From the NCBI GenBank assembly GCA_026004215.1, contig BPIR01000002.1, positions 423,844-487,843 on the forward strand: a DNA stretch of 64,000 nucleotides. The letters are read 5' to 3'. The position numbers were made by a program, and so were the translations under genes. Source of the DNA: Candidatus Binatia bacterium (GTDB lineage: Bacteria; Desulfobacterota; Binatia; HRBIN30). Positions 51,744-60,222 of this stretch are shown here, piece by piece (the stretch's first letter is position 1; every line of letters begins with the position of its first letter). Under the pieces are notes generated by a model. It saw nothing but the letters and a program-made list of their open reading frames with translations, did not search any database and was not told the origin of the DNA.

Positions 51744-52568
51744 TCAAGACAGGTGCAGCACGCGCGCGAGGTGTTTCGGGGCAAACCGGATGCCCACGTA
51801 AAACGAGCCAAACAACCCGTACACAGCACTTGCCTCGTCGTAGCGAAGCTCGTAGACGATGTCGCGGATTGCCTTGAGATCCCGGGCGAACAACGTCACG
51901 CCCCATTCCCAGTCGTCCAGCCCCGTACACGTCGTAATGAGCTGGGTTACACGATCGGCAAATCGCCGTCCGGCCTCGCCGTGCTGCAACATGAGTTTCT
52001 TCCGCTCCTCGAAACTCAAACGATACCAGTTGTCTTGATCGCGCCGGGCTTTGCTCATGGGATAAAAACACACAACCGGATAGTCGTCGGGAAGCTTCGG
52101 ATGGATGCGCGACTCAGCGTAAATCGCAGTGCGCTTGCGCAGTGCCGCGAACCGTGTGGCAAACTCGGGCGAGGTCGGATCGAGCTTTTGCTCCTCGATC
52201 AGCAAGCGAGCCCAATCGAGTTCGTTGGTGATGTACTCACTCGCCTCCGTCAACGACAGAAACTGGTACACCGGCACGAGGCAGGCACCGAGACCCGTGC
52301 TCGCGATTTGCTGGCCTAACTGTTGGAGCCGCCACAGGTCGGGATGGATGGCCATGAGACCGAAGTCGAACTTGGTCACCCCCGCCTGGGGAACGACTTG
52401 GAGCTCCGGCTCCGCGTTCAACCGTTCCAAGAAATTTTGAAACTCTTCCACCAGCGCCTCGCGTGTCTCTGCAGTTTGACTGCGCCAGCGCGGCCGATCC
52501 AAGCGGTAAAACCAGTGCACCACCGGCCAACCTGCAGAAGGCCGAAGACCCTCCAACTGCTCCGTCAT
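51744..52568 (-). CDS. hemQ: Coproheme decarboxylase HemQ (chlorite dismutase family)
   Basis: HemQ (ChdC) converts coproheme to heme b with hydrogen peroxide, the last step of the coproporphyrin-dependent heme pathway. The 274-residue protein has the ferredoxin-like repeat fold of the family. Y169 in YPMSK is the probable radical tyrosine and H196 in LMLQHGEAGRR the heme-iron ligand; TGLDDWEWGVTLFA and LRYDEASAVYGLFGSFYVG complete the signature. ATG 52568 is used; the frame remains open upstream but the extension has no family similarity. It is divergent from rlmD. Confidence 0.93.
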   Translation of the reverse strand: MTEQLEGLRPSAGWPVVHWFYRLDRPRWRSQTAETREALVEEFQNFLERLNAEPELQVVPQAGVTKFDFGLMAIHPDLWRLQQLGQQIASTGLGACLVPVYQFLSLTEASEYITNELDWARLLIEEQKLDPTSPEFATRFAALRKRTAIYAESRIHPKLPDDYPVVCFYPMSKARRDQDNWYRLSFEERKKLMLQHGEAGRRFADRVTQLITTCTGLDDWEWGVTLFARDLKAIRDIVYELRYDEASAVYGLFGSFYVGIRFAPKHLARVLHLS

Positions 52569-52873
52569 ACGCGCGTTCTCCGGCTTGGTTTGGTACCGCA
52601 CCCGGCGCGGAGCCGCAATGCGCAGGAACCGAAGCAGTACCCAAAACATTTGCCGCGATCCCGCTCCGGGAAGCCAGCCTGCAGTGGACCGCCCCGCAGC
52701 CCCTTTCGGGGGCAGAATCCCGCGCGGGCTCGAACGGGTCTTTTTACTCACACATGCACATTTGCTTTTTGCCCCTCGGCCAAACGCGCCTGGATGGACT
52801 AGGGGCAGACAGGCCCGAACTTGCCGCCCGGCTTCATTGTGGCACTTCGCGCGAACAAGTAGGTTTTCAGTTC
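52569..52873. other. Divergent intergenic region between hemQ and rlmD
   Basis: A 305-bp stretch that should hold the promoters of hemQ (-) and rlmD (+). I see no clear promoter boxes or hairpins. Both frames are open across parts of it, so either gene could start further out than annotated. Confidence 0.5.
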
Positions 52874-54142
52874 GTGAATCCCATCGTCACTATCGAACGC
52901 ATGAGTTACGGGCCGCATGCGCTCGCGCATCTCGATGGCAAAGTCGTCTTCGTTCGCGGTGCGGTGCCGGGAGAAACGGTACGGCTCAAGATCGAGGAGA
53001 CTCATGCCACGTACGCGTACGCCCGCGTCGAAGAGATCGTCACGCCGTCGCCCCTCCGGCGCCTTCCGCCCTGTCCGTACTTGCCGCGGTGCGGTGGTTG
53101 TCCTTGGCAACACTTGCGGTACGACGCGCAACTCGAGGCCAAACAACGCAACTTCCGCGATCATCTGCAACGCATCGCCAAGATACCGGATTTGTCTCTG
53201 CCCGCTCCCATTCCCTCGCCGGTCGAGTTCGGCTACCGGAGCCGCCTTTCTCTGCGCGTGGAGGCCAAAGACGTTGGCTTTTACGCGGCCGCTTCACACG
53301 AGCTGGTGCCGATCGAACGGTGTTTACTCGGCGACGCACGGGTAAACGACGCCCTACCGGCAATCCAAGAGCTGACCCGCCGGCTCTGCAGCAATGTCCG
53401 CCGCATCGAGCTCGCCGCAGATGCAAGCGAACCTCAGGTGGCCGCCGCCATGGAAATCGAGGGACCGTTCGAGCAGCAAGACGAGCAAACCGCCCTCACT
53501 TGGCTCGACGCCCACCCGATGGTCCGCGGTATTGTGCTTCGCGGAAAACGCTGGACTCGCTCCTACGGAACGCCGCAGGTTTCTTTCGAACCCGTTTGCG
53601 GACTCTCACTCCGCGTGCGTGCCGGAGTCTTTTCCCAAGTGAACCCGCAAATGAACACCGTTCTCGTCACCAAAGTGCGCGAGCTCCTATCGCCCCACCG
53701 CGCGGAACGCATCGTGGATGCCTACGCTGGGGCCGGCAACTTCGCCTGTACGCTCGCACCCGACTGCAAAGAAGTCCTGGCCATCGAAGTCGACCCGGCT
53801 GCGGGCGAGGACTTGCAGGAAAACGTGGAGCGCTTGGGCTATGCGAACGTACGCGTCATGCGGGACACGACGGAACGGGCACTGCAAAGACTCGCAGAGC
53901 GAGACGAGACGATTCACGGCCTCGTCCTCGATCCGCCCCGCAGCGGGGCTAGAGAAGCCATCCCCTGGATCTTGCGCCTCAAGCCGCAGCGGATCGTTTA
54001 CGTGTCGTGCAACTCCGCCACGCTGGCCCGGGATCTCGCGTTACTCGGTGGTCACTACCGACTCGAGCAGGCAACAGTGCTCGACCTGTTTCCGCAAACC
54101 TATCATTTCGAGGTGGTGGCACTCCTCGTATTGACTTGCTGA
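52874..54142 (+). CDS. rlmD: 23S rRNA (uracil-5-)-methyltransferase, RlmD/RumA family
   Basis: The 422-residue SAM-dependent enzyme methylates a uracil in 23S rRNA (U1939 in E. coli for RlmD). A TRAM domain (about 5-62) is followed by the iron-sulfur cysteines CPYLPRCGGCPWQHL and a central domain. The methyltransferase domain shows VDAYAGAGNFACTLA, the catalytic cysteine in VSCNSATLARDL and the LDPPRSGAREA motif. GTG 52874 gives the usual TRAM start; other in-frame starts lie further upstream. A second copy type (RlmC/TrmA-like) is possible but the Cys cluster fits RlmD. Confidence 0.92.
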   Translation: MNPIVTIERMSYGPHALAHLDGKVVFVRGAVPGETVRLKIEETHATYAYARVEEIVTPSPLRRLPPCPYLPRCGGCPWQHLRYDAQLEAKQRNFRDHLQRIAKIPDLSLPAPIPSPVEFGYRSRLSLRVEAKDVGFYAAASHELVPIERCLLGDARVNDALPAIQELTRRLCSNVRRIELAADASEPQVAAAMEIEGPFEQQDEQTALTWLDAHPMVRGIVLRGKRWTRSYGTPQVSFEPVCGLSLRVRAGVFSQVNPQMNTVLVTKVRELLSPHRAERIVDAYAGAGNFACTLAPDCKEVLAIEVDPAAGEDLQENVERLGYANVRVMRDTTERALQRLAERDETIHGLVLDPPRSGAREAIPWILRLKPQRIVYVSCNSATLARDLALLGGHYRLEQATVLDLFPQTYHFEVVALLVLTC

Positions 54143-54252
54143 AACACTGCCCTTACAACAGCCGTTGTCGTGCGTGGGAAGACCTGTCACGAACCTCGAA
54201 ACTGGGATCGTCGAGCGAACCCGGATGCGAGTTCCCACCTTGGAGACATAGA

Positions 54253-54495
54253 ATGAAACAACACAAGCCAGCGAAGCCAAAGGTGACCATCATCCCCGCC
54301 AAGGGTGTTTCCCAAACGTTGAACTACTTGCTGGAAGACAGGGATCAATTGGATTGGCTCGTCGCCGTGGGACGTAGCAAAAATGGAGACATTTTGTTTT
54401 ACGACACGGGCGGCGATATCCTCGAAGATCTGGGAACGCTCGAATACCTGAAGCAGCGGATTATCCGTGCCCACTTCGGCGAAGATTACGAGTGA
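54253..54495 (+). CDS. Unrecognised 80-residue protein
   Basis: The protein starts MKQHKPAKPKVTIIPAKGVS, has a helix-rich middle (QTLNYLLEDRDQLDWLVAVG), a beta-like stretch GDILFYDTGGDILEDLG and an acidic end. Basic N terminus and acidic C terminus suggest a small soluble protein. ATG 54253 has GGAG eight bases upstream. It lies 110 bp after rlmD and 192 bp before the ggt gene, on the same strand. No family recognised. Confidence 0.6.
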   Translation: MKQHKPAKPKVTIIPAKGVSQTLNYLLEDRDQLDWLVAVGRSKNGDILFYDTGGDILEDLGTLEYLKQRIIRAHFGEDYE

Positions 54496-54687
54496 AGCGG
54501 GTTCCCCCTGGCGCGGCTCGGCTAACGCTGGCAGGCTCCCGGGCAGAGCCAACGTAGCTGCGTGTTGCCCCTTAGGGATGCGATGCCGGAATATCGCCGC
54601 GGGCGACTCCCTCTGCCGCCGGTTCGGGTGCCGTTACAGGCACGGGGCTTAGTGGCACAAGGCATTGGGGGGCGGCCCAGGCAAGCC

Positions 54688-56379
54688 ATGCGGCGTTTCA
54701 CCGAGTTTCTCCTGTTGGTGGCGTGCATCCTCGCCGCCCGTTCCAGTGTAGAAGCCAGGGCAGAATTGGCTGCCCGGGGTATGGTAGCCGCCGAGCACCC
54801 GCTCGCGGCACGTGCCGGGGCAGCAATTTTGAGACAAGGTGGCAATGCAGTGGACGCCGCCGTGGCCACCGCTTTTGCCGTTTGCGTCGTCAACCCCTCG
54901 TCGTGCGGCATCGGCGGAGGCGGCTTTTTCGTTTACTACCGCGCGAGCGACCACAAAGCCTTTGCCCTGGACTTTCGAGAAACGGCTCCGGCGGCACTGC
55001 GTCCAGAGGCGTTCTTCTCTAGCGGCCAAGCGGATCCGCGCCGCAGCCAGCGCGGTGGGCTCGCCGTGGGCGTACCTGGTGAAGTTGCCGGACTCGCTCT
55101 TGCACAACAGCGCTTCGGCACGCTTCCCCTGAAAACCGTACTCCAACCCGCGATCCAGCTTGCCCGTGATGGATTCCCGATCGGGGCACATTTGGCCCAA
55201 GAGATCGCCAAACATCAGGACGAGATCGCTTCTCAGCCAGCGCTGCGGCGGTGGTTCTTTCGAGCAGATGGAACGCCCCGCAAAGAGGGCGACCTCCTTC
55301 AGCTCCCGGAGCTCGCGCAGACGCTGGCAGCGATCGCGCAGCACGGACCCGACGCCTTTTATCGCGGAGCGATTGCCCGAGAAATCGTTCGGGCGGTGCG
55401 CGAAGCCGGCGGTGTGATGAGCCTGGAAGACTTGGCCAACTACCGCCCAAAATGGCGAGACCCGATCGCGGGCGATTACCGTGATTTCCGCATTCTCACG
55501 ATGCCACCCCCGAGCTCCGGAGGCGGAGTCATACTGGCCGCACTCGGGATTCTCCGATCGGACGACCTGCCCAGCATGGGGCAGAACAGTTCGGGGTACC
55601 TCCACCTTCTAGCCGAAACGATGAAGCATGTATTTGCGGACCGGGCTCGCTACTATGGCGACCCGGACTTCGTGACAGTTCCGGTTGCCCGGCTCCTCGA
55701 TCCTGATCTCACGGCGAGTTTACGGCGGCGCATCCTTGCCACCCGCACCTTGCCTCCGGAGCAATACGGAAGTCACCTGGAACCTTCGGCCTCGCCCAGG
55801 GAGGACCAGGGAACGGCTCACCTGTCGGTCATGGACGCCAGTGGGAACGCGGTCGCCTGTACGACCACGATCAACACCGCCTTCGGTGCCATGCTGGTGG
55901 CCGGCTCGACCGGTGTATTGTTGAACAATCAAATGGACGATTTCGCTTTGGCTCCGGGCACAGCGAATGCGTATGGCCTGATTGGCGGGGCAGCCAACGC
56001 TGTGGCGCCGGGTAAACGGCCCCTCAGCAGCATGAGCCCGACCATCGTTCTCCAAGGCAACCGTGCGGTGGCGAGTTTAGGGGGATCCGGGGGGCCGATG
56101 ATCATCAGTGGCACATTGCAGGTCTTGCTCAACCTACTGGCCTTTGGGTACGACGCTGAACGTTCCGTGGCTGCGCCGCGCATCCATCACCAGTGGGAGC
56201 CTGCTGTGTTGCTGGTCGAACCGCAAATCGATCCGGAGGTTCGAAGGGTTCTGCAACAAATTGGCCATGTGGTAAAAGAGGTTCCCATGATGGGCGCAAT
56301 CCAAATTGTGCGTCGAACCAGTTCGGGCTTCGAAGGAGCGGCGGACCCCCGAAAAGGTGGTGCGGCGAGTGGTTGGTGA
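54688..56379 (+). CDS. ggt: Gamma-glutamyltransferase (periplasmic)
   Basis: The 563-residue Ntn-hydrolase hydrolyses or transfers the gamma-glutamyl group of glutathione and related compounds. It has a signal peptide (FTEFLLLVACILAARSS, cleavage after EARA). R97 in DFRETAP binds the substrate carboxylate. The autoprocessing nucleophile T376 lies in EDQGTAHLSVMD, so self-cleavage gives a 375-residue large and a 188-residue small subunit. PLSSMSPTIVLQGN and GGSGGPMIISGT are small-subunit signatures. ATG 54688 is chosen for the signal peptide. The next gene begins 2 bp after its stop. Confidence 0.95.
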   Translation: MRRFTEFLLLVACILAARSSVEARAELAARGMVAAEHPLAARAGAAILRQGGNAVDAAVATAFAVCVVNPSSCGIGGGGFFVYYRASDHKAFALDFRETAPAALRPEAFFSSGQADPRRSQRGGLAVGVPGEVAGLALAQQRFGTLPLKTVLQPAIQLARDGFPIGAHLAQEIAKHQDEIASQPALRRWFFRADGTPRKEGDLLQLPELAQTLAAIAQHGPDAFYRGAIAREIVRAVREAGGVMSLEDLANYRPKWRDPIAGDYRDFRILTMPPPSSGGGVILAALGILRSDDLPSMGQNSSGYLHLLAETMKHVFADRARYYGDPDFVTVPVARLLDPDLTASLRRRILATRTLPPEQYGSHLEPSASPREDQGTAHLSVMDASGNAVACTTTINTAFGAMLVAGSTGVLLNNQMDDFALAPGTANAYGLIGGAANAVAPGKRPLSSMSPTIVLQGNRAVASLGGSGGPMIISGTLQVLLNLLAFGYDAERSVAAPRIHHQWEPAVLLVEPQIDPEVRRVLQQIGHVVKEVPMMGAIQIVRRTSSGFEGAADPRKGGAASGW

Positions 56380-56381
56380 AC

Positions 56382-57386
56382 ATGGGTGGGGCGACACAAG
56401 CACCTCCAGTGTGGTCGCGCTGGTGGTTCAAAGCGGGCATCAGTGCAGCGGTTCTTGCGCTGCTGTTTTACAAGGTGGACGGTCACGAACTCGGGACTGC
56501 TCTCCGAGAAATAGATCCGCGATGGCTCACGGCAGCCTTGGTCACCTATCTTTTAAGCATGGTGGTCAGTTGCGTGCGCTGGACCATGCTGGCTCGCCCG
56601 CTGGGCTTTAACCAGCCCTACTCCCACTTCTTCGGGTCGTATTTCACGGGCATGTACATGAACTTGTTCGGCGTCAGCACGGTGGCCGGCGACATTGGCC
56701 GCGCGCTGTTTCTAGCCGGCGGGCCTGGCCGGCGGGCCCTCGCACTCACCACGGTTCTTGCCGACCGCGGGCTCGGTTTCGTCGTCCTGGTGTGGATCGG
56801 CGCCTGCGCCATTATCCTCCAACCACACTACCGGATGCCTCTGCCTCTTTACTGGTCGGCCTGGCTGGTGCCGCCAGTGACTTTGCTCGGCTGGCTGTTC
56901 GGCCCACAACTGGCGGTGCGCGTGTTGCCGCCGGAGAACCGGTGGCGGCGGATGGTGGAGGTGGATCTCGTGCCGTACTGGAACGACGTACACTTGCTGC
57001 TGACGACCAGTCTGGTGGCCGCAGTGTTCCACACCTTGCAAATCGTCTCGCAAGTCTTCCTCGGCCTGGGTTTAGGGCTCAAACTTCCCTGGTCGTACTA
57101 TTTCATCTTCGTGCCAGTCGTGAACATCGCGGGCATGGCACCCATCACCTTCAGTGGCATCGGCATCCGCGAGGCGGGATACATTTTCTTCCTGCATCGC
57201 ATGCGCGTGGATCAACATGCTGCTCTAGCCCTAGGGCTCTTGGCGAGTGCCATTGTTCTCGCCTCGGGCATTGTGGGCGGGATCGTGTATTTGTTTTGGT
57301 CCGGCCCGAGCCAGCCCAATGCCGCAATCCAATCTACAGAGGAACTGGCGGCCGCCCGCCGGCGGGGTTCGGCCGCCGGCTCGTAA
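56382..57386 (+). CDS. Flippase-like (UPF0104/LPG synthase TM-type) membrane protein
   Basis: The 334-residue protein has about eight hydrophobic helices. SYFTGMYMNLFGVSTVAGDIGRALF and IAGMAPITFSGIGIREAGYI are the conserved loops of the flippase-like domain shared with the MprF N terminus and glycosyltransferase-coupled flippases. A role in moving lipids or in membrane-linked sugar transfer is inferred from the family. It begins 2 bp after ggt and is followed after 24 bp by a lipocalin-like gene, so these are probably one operon. Confidence 0.88.
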   Translation: MGGATQAPPVWSRWWFKAGISAAVLALLFYKVDGHELGTALREIDPRWLTAALVTYLLSMVVSCVRWTMLARPLGFNQPYSHFFGSYFTGMYMNLFGVSTVAGDIGRALFLAGGPGRRALALTTVLADRGLGFVVLVWIGACAIILQPHYRMPLPLYWSAWLVPPVTLLGWLFGPQLAVRVLPPENRWRRMVEVDLVPYWNDVHLLLTTSLVAAVFHTLQIVSQVFLGLGLGLKLPWSYYFIFVPVVNIAGMAPITFSGIGIREAGYIFFLHRMRVDQHAALALGLLASAIVLASGIVGGIVYLFWSGPSQPNAAIQSTEELAAARRRGSAAGS

Positions 57387-57410
57387 TCGTTGCAGCACGG
57401 GAAATAAGGA

Positions 57411-58427
57411 ATGGATCCCAACGACCGCAAGGACTGGTTGAAGTCGCTGCTGGTGGCCCAGTACGTTCCCGGTCAACGGCGTGGTCACTACGAAAGCTTT
57501 TTCTTCCGCGCCAATCATCCTCAACGCCCGCAGGCGTTCTGGATCCGGTACACCTTGTTCAGCCCCCATCGAAACCCGGAGCAGGCGATCGGAGAGCTGT
57601 GGGGCATTTGGTTCGACGGCGAGAGCCAACAACACGTTGCCGTGAAAAAAGAGGTCCCTATCCAGAAGTGTCGCTTTTCCCGCCAGGCTTTCGAGGTGCA
57701 CATTGGCGACGCTCACTGCCGCGAGGGCGCCCTCGAAGGCGAGGCAGAGAGCGCCGACGGGCGGATGCGCTGGCACCTGACATACTCCGGCTCCGAGCCG
57801 CCACTGCTTTTACTACCCCAAGCAGCCTATCGGGCACGCTTGCCGCGGGCAAAAAGCCTCGTGGGCTTGCCGCTGGCACGTTTCGCGGGATGGATCGAAG
57901 TCGCCGGCAAAACGTACGAGATTGCCGAGTGGGTCGGGAGCCAAAACCACAACTGGGGCTCGCGACACACGGACAGCTACGCTTGGGGGCAAGTCGCCGG
58001 GTTCGACAATGCACCAGAATCGTTTTTGGAAGTCGCCACTGCTCGGCTCAAGTTGGGTGGGCTTTGGACGCCACCGTTTACGCCGCTGGTCTTGCGCCAC
58101 GGTGGACAGGAATATGCGCTCACGCGCACCATGGACACCGTTCGAGCTCAGGGAGCGTGGGATTTTTTCCGGTGGACGTTCGCGACTGGCAATGAAGAGG
58201 TGCAGATTACCGGCAAAATCGAGGCGCCCGCCTCAATGTTCGTGGCGCTGCGCTACTACAACCCTCCCGGAGGAGAAAAGTACTGCTTGAATAGCAAGCT
58301 GGCCTGTTGCGAGCTCACGGTTCACGACCTGCACCGCGGCACCACGGAAGTCTTGCGCACGGCACACCGTGCCGCCTTCGAGATTCTCACCGACCGCACC
58401 GACCACGGCTTGCCAGTGCGCGTTTGA
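57411..58427 (+). CDS. Lipocalin-like hydratase-type protein (CrtC/AttH-like fold)
   Basis: The 338-residue protein has no signal peptide or transmembrane helix. Segments such as AFWIRYTLFSP, LWGIWFDGE, the EWVGSQNHNWGSRHTDSYAWGQ box and RYYNPPGGEKYCL recall the two-lipocalin-barrel group that includes CrtC and AttH proteins. CrtC hydrates carotenoid precursors; others in the group have no known role. The NHNWG histidine is a candidate active-site residue by comparison. No carotenoid genes are near. It follows the flippase-like gene by 24 bp. Confidence 0.7.
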   Translation: MDPNDRKDWLKSLLVAQYVPGQRRGHYESFFFRANHPQRPQAFWIRYTLFSPHRNPEQAIGELWGIWFDGESQQHVAVKKEVPIQKCRFSRQAFEVHIGDAHCREGALEGEAESADGRMRWHLTYSGSEPPLLLLPQAAYRARLPRAKSLVGLPLARFAGWIEVAGKTYEIAEWVGSQNHNWGSRHTDSYAWGQVAGFDNAPESFLEVATARLKLGGLWTPPFTPLVLRHGGQEYALTRTMDTVRAQGAWDFFRWTFATGNEEVQITGKIEAPASMFVALRYYNPPGGEKYCLNSKLACCELTVHDLHRGTTEVLRTAHRAAFEILTDRTDHGLPVRV

Positions 58428-58576
58428 AACGAACGCCCGCGCTGGCCTTGTCGGTTCGGTATCGCTGTGCCCGGTTCGTGTGCATCCGCGCCTGGATTCG
58501 TGGCGGCACGCACTGACGAAAAAGCCTCTCGAGTTCTCTTTACTGTTGACAAAGAGCGTGTTTATATGCTCCCGCT

Positions 58577-59281
58577 ATGGTCAGCCACCTTCGGGTGCGA
58601 CGAACGCAAGCGCAGCGGCGCGCAGAGGCGCGCGAGCGACTTTTGCGGGCCACGATCGAATGCCTGCACGAACTCGGGTACCGGCGCACGACGACCACCG
58701 AGATTGCGCGGCGGGCCGGCCTTTCCCACGGGGGTCGCTTGCATCATTTTCCGACCAAGACCTCGCTCGTGGCCACGGCTGTGGAGCACTTGTTCCAACG
58801 CCGCCGCGACGACCTCGTGCGCGCGATTCAGTCCCTCCCCGCCGGGTCCGACCCCGTGGAGTCGGCCATCGACGTTCTCTGGCAGCTCTTCCAAGGGCCC
58901 GAATTCTTCGCCTGGCTCGAATTGGCTGTGGCTGCCCGTACCGACCCATCGCTTCGAGAGGTCGTGGGGGATTTGTCTCGCCGCTTCGCTGATATGATCG
59001 AAGCAACGTTCCTGCAATTGTTTCCTCCCCAAGAAACGCCCGACACGCTGTATTCTGCCATTCCGGCGTTTGTGGTGGCGTTTTTTCAAGGGCTCGCCCT
59101 AGACAACGAAATTCTCGGATACGGCCAGCGCACGGAAGCCGCGCTCCAACTCATGAAAGAAGTGGCGCGCTCGTTGTCCCCGCGATTCCTCGGCGCGTTG
59201 GTGGAGACCGTCCGCAGCACTTCGTCAACCTCGGGCGCTGCGACGTTGTCCGCACCCAGGGCGGCACGGAGCGCGAGATAA
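58577..59281 (+). CDS. TetR-family transcriptional regulator
   Basis: The 234-residue protein has the TetR helix-turn-helix (about 15-62: ERLLRATIECLHELGYRRTTTT, EIARRAGLSHGGRLHHFPTKTSL) and a helical ligand-binding domain. It is 149 bp after the lipocalin-like gene on the same strand. A GAGC/GCTC inverted pair (58555-58572) lies just before the ATG and might be an operator. The most likely target is its own promoter or the ggt-flippase-lipocalin group. Confidence 0.92.
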   Translation: MVSHLRVRRTQAQRRAEARERLLRATIECLHELGYRRTTTTEIARRAGLSHGGRLHHFPTKTSLVATAVEHLFQRRRDDLVRAIQSLPAGSDPVESAIDVLWQLFQGPEFFAWLELAVAARTDPSLREVVGDLSRRFADMIEATFLQLFPPQETPDTLYSAIPAFVVAFFQGLALDNEILGYGQRTEAALQLMKEVARSLSPRFLGALVETVRSTSSTSGAATLSAPRAARSAR

Positions 59282-59420
59282 GTTGTGCCAGCGCCTTAGG
59301 TTGCCCGTGAATACCCGCACGCAAGGGCAGCCGGACCGCCGCAAGAACCCGCACAAGCTCGCGCACCGCTCGCGCAGCCCTGGCTCTGCGCGACTTGGTC
59401 GCGGGGTCCGCCGACTCGGC

Positions 59421-60062
59421 TCACCAAGCGGTCTCACGGTCCAGCAGCCGACTTGGCCAGCTTCTCTCCGCGACGAGGCACCATCCAAAGAACACCACGT
59501 GCGCGATATTGACCGACGCCGCTCCGACCACGTGCCCAACTACATGTGGTAGAAGCGACGAAATCGCCAAAATCCACAGTGTTGCCACCAGCGGATTGAC
59601 GAAGCGCTGCGTCCATGGCCGAGTCGCGAATAGCTCCGCCCCGGCCGCCACGACCAAGAAGACTGCGGCCAAGCCCCAAAGGCTGAGGGAAACAGGTCCA
59701 GACTGCAAAACACCCTGCAAGGGATGGGTATGCGGCTCGCTCGAACGGCCGAGCGAAAGTAAGAGCCCCGTGGTACCGTGCACAGTGGCGCCGGTGGCGG
59801 CAAACATCGCCCCCGCATTGGCCACCCACCGAGCGCATGTCTCGGACACCGAGGCGACGAGCGCAGCCCGAGCACGGTAACCGAAACCATAGAGCGCGAT
59901 GCCGACTACGCCTAAGACGGTGCCTGCCCAAACCATTCGCGCACACGCGACTTCGCTGCACGCGCCGCCGGTCGCCACGTACAACTGCGCCGCATCTCCG
60001 GTAGTGGCCAGCACCGCCCCGATCAATCCTGCTCGCAACTGCTCCGAGACCGACTCACGCAT
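59421..60062 (-). CDS. Unrecognised multi-pass membrane protein
   Basis: The 213-residue protein has about six hydrophobic helices, including GLIGAVLATTGDAAQLYVA, MVWAGTVLGVVGIALYGFGY, LSLWGLAAVFLVVAAGAELFA, LVATLWILAISSLLPHVVG and ASVNIAHVVFFGWCLVA. A conserved-looking SLLPHVVGHVVG histidine pair could bind metal. ATG 60062 is chosen, with no strong ribosome site; a TTG at 60131 would add 23 residues. It lies 160 bp after the monooxygenase gene on the same strand. No family assigned. Confidence 0.65.
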   Translation of the reverse strand: MRESVSEQLRAGLIGAVLATTGDAAQLYVATGGACSEVACARMVWAGTVLGVVGIALYGFGYRARAALVASVSETCARWVANAGAMFAATGATVHGTTGLLLSLGRSSEPHTHPLQGVLQSGPVSLSLWGLAAVFLVVAAGAELFATRPWTQRFVNPLVATLWILAISSLLPHVVGHVVGAASVNIAHVVFFGWCLVAERSWPSRLLDRETAW

Positions 60063-60222
60063 ACGGAACACGCTTTCCCAAGGTCGAGCGAACAGGGGGT
60101 GCTTTTCCGCTCCCCCGCCAGCGAGCGCCAACCAAATTCGCTTCGGGAATCTTAGTTGTCCTCACCCAAATCTGCCGCACTGAGACCCCGCCGCACGAAT
60201 GCGAGGCATAGCCGCAGCACGG

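Noticed and set aside
52585..53952. 455-codon plus-strand frame
   Set aside because: It lies out of frame with rlmD, is Arg-rich and has no motifs; rlmD has its full signature.
58546..58568. TTGACA followed by TATATG upstream of the second TetR gene
   Set aside because: The spacing between the two boxes is only 11 bp, too short for a sigma-70 promoter.
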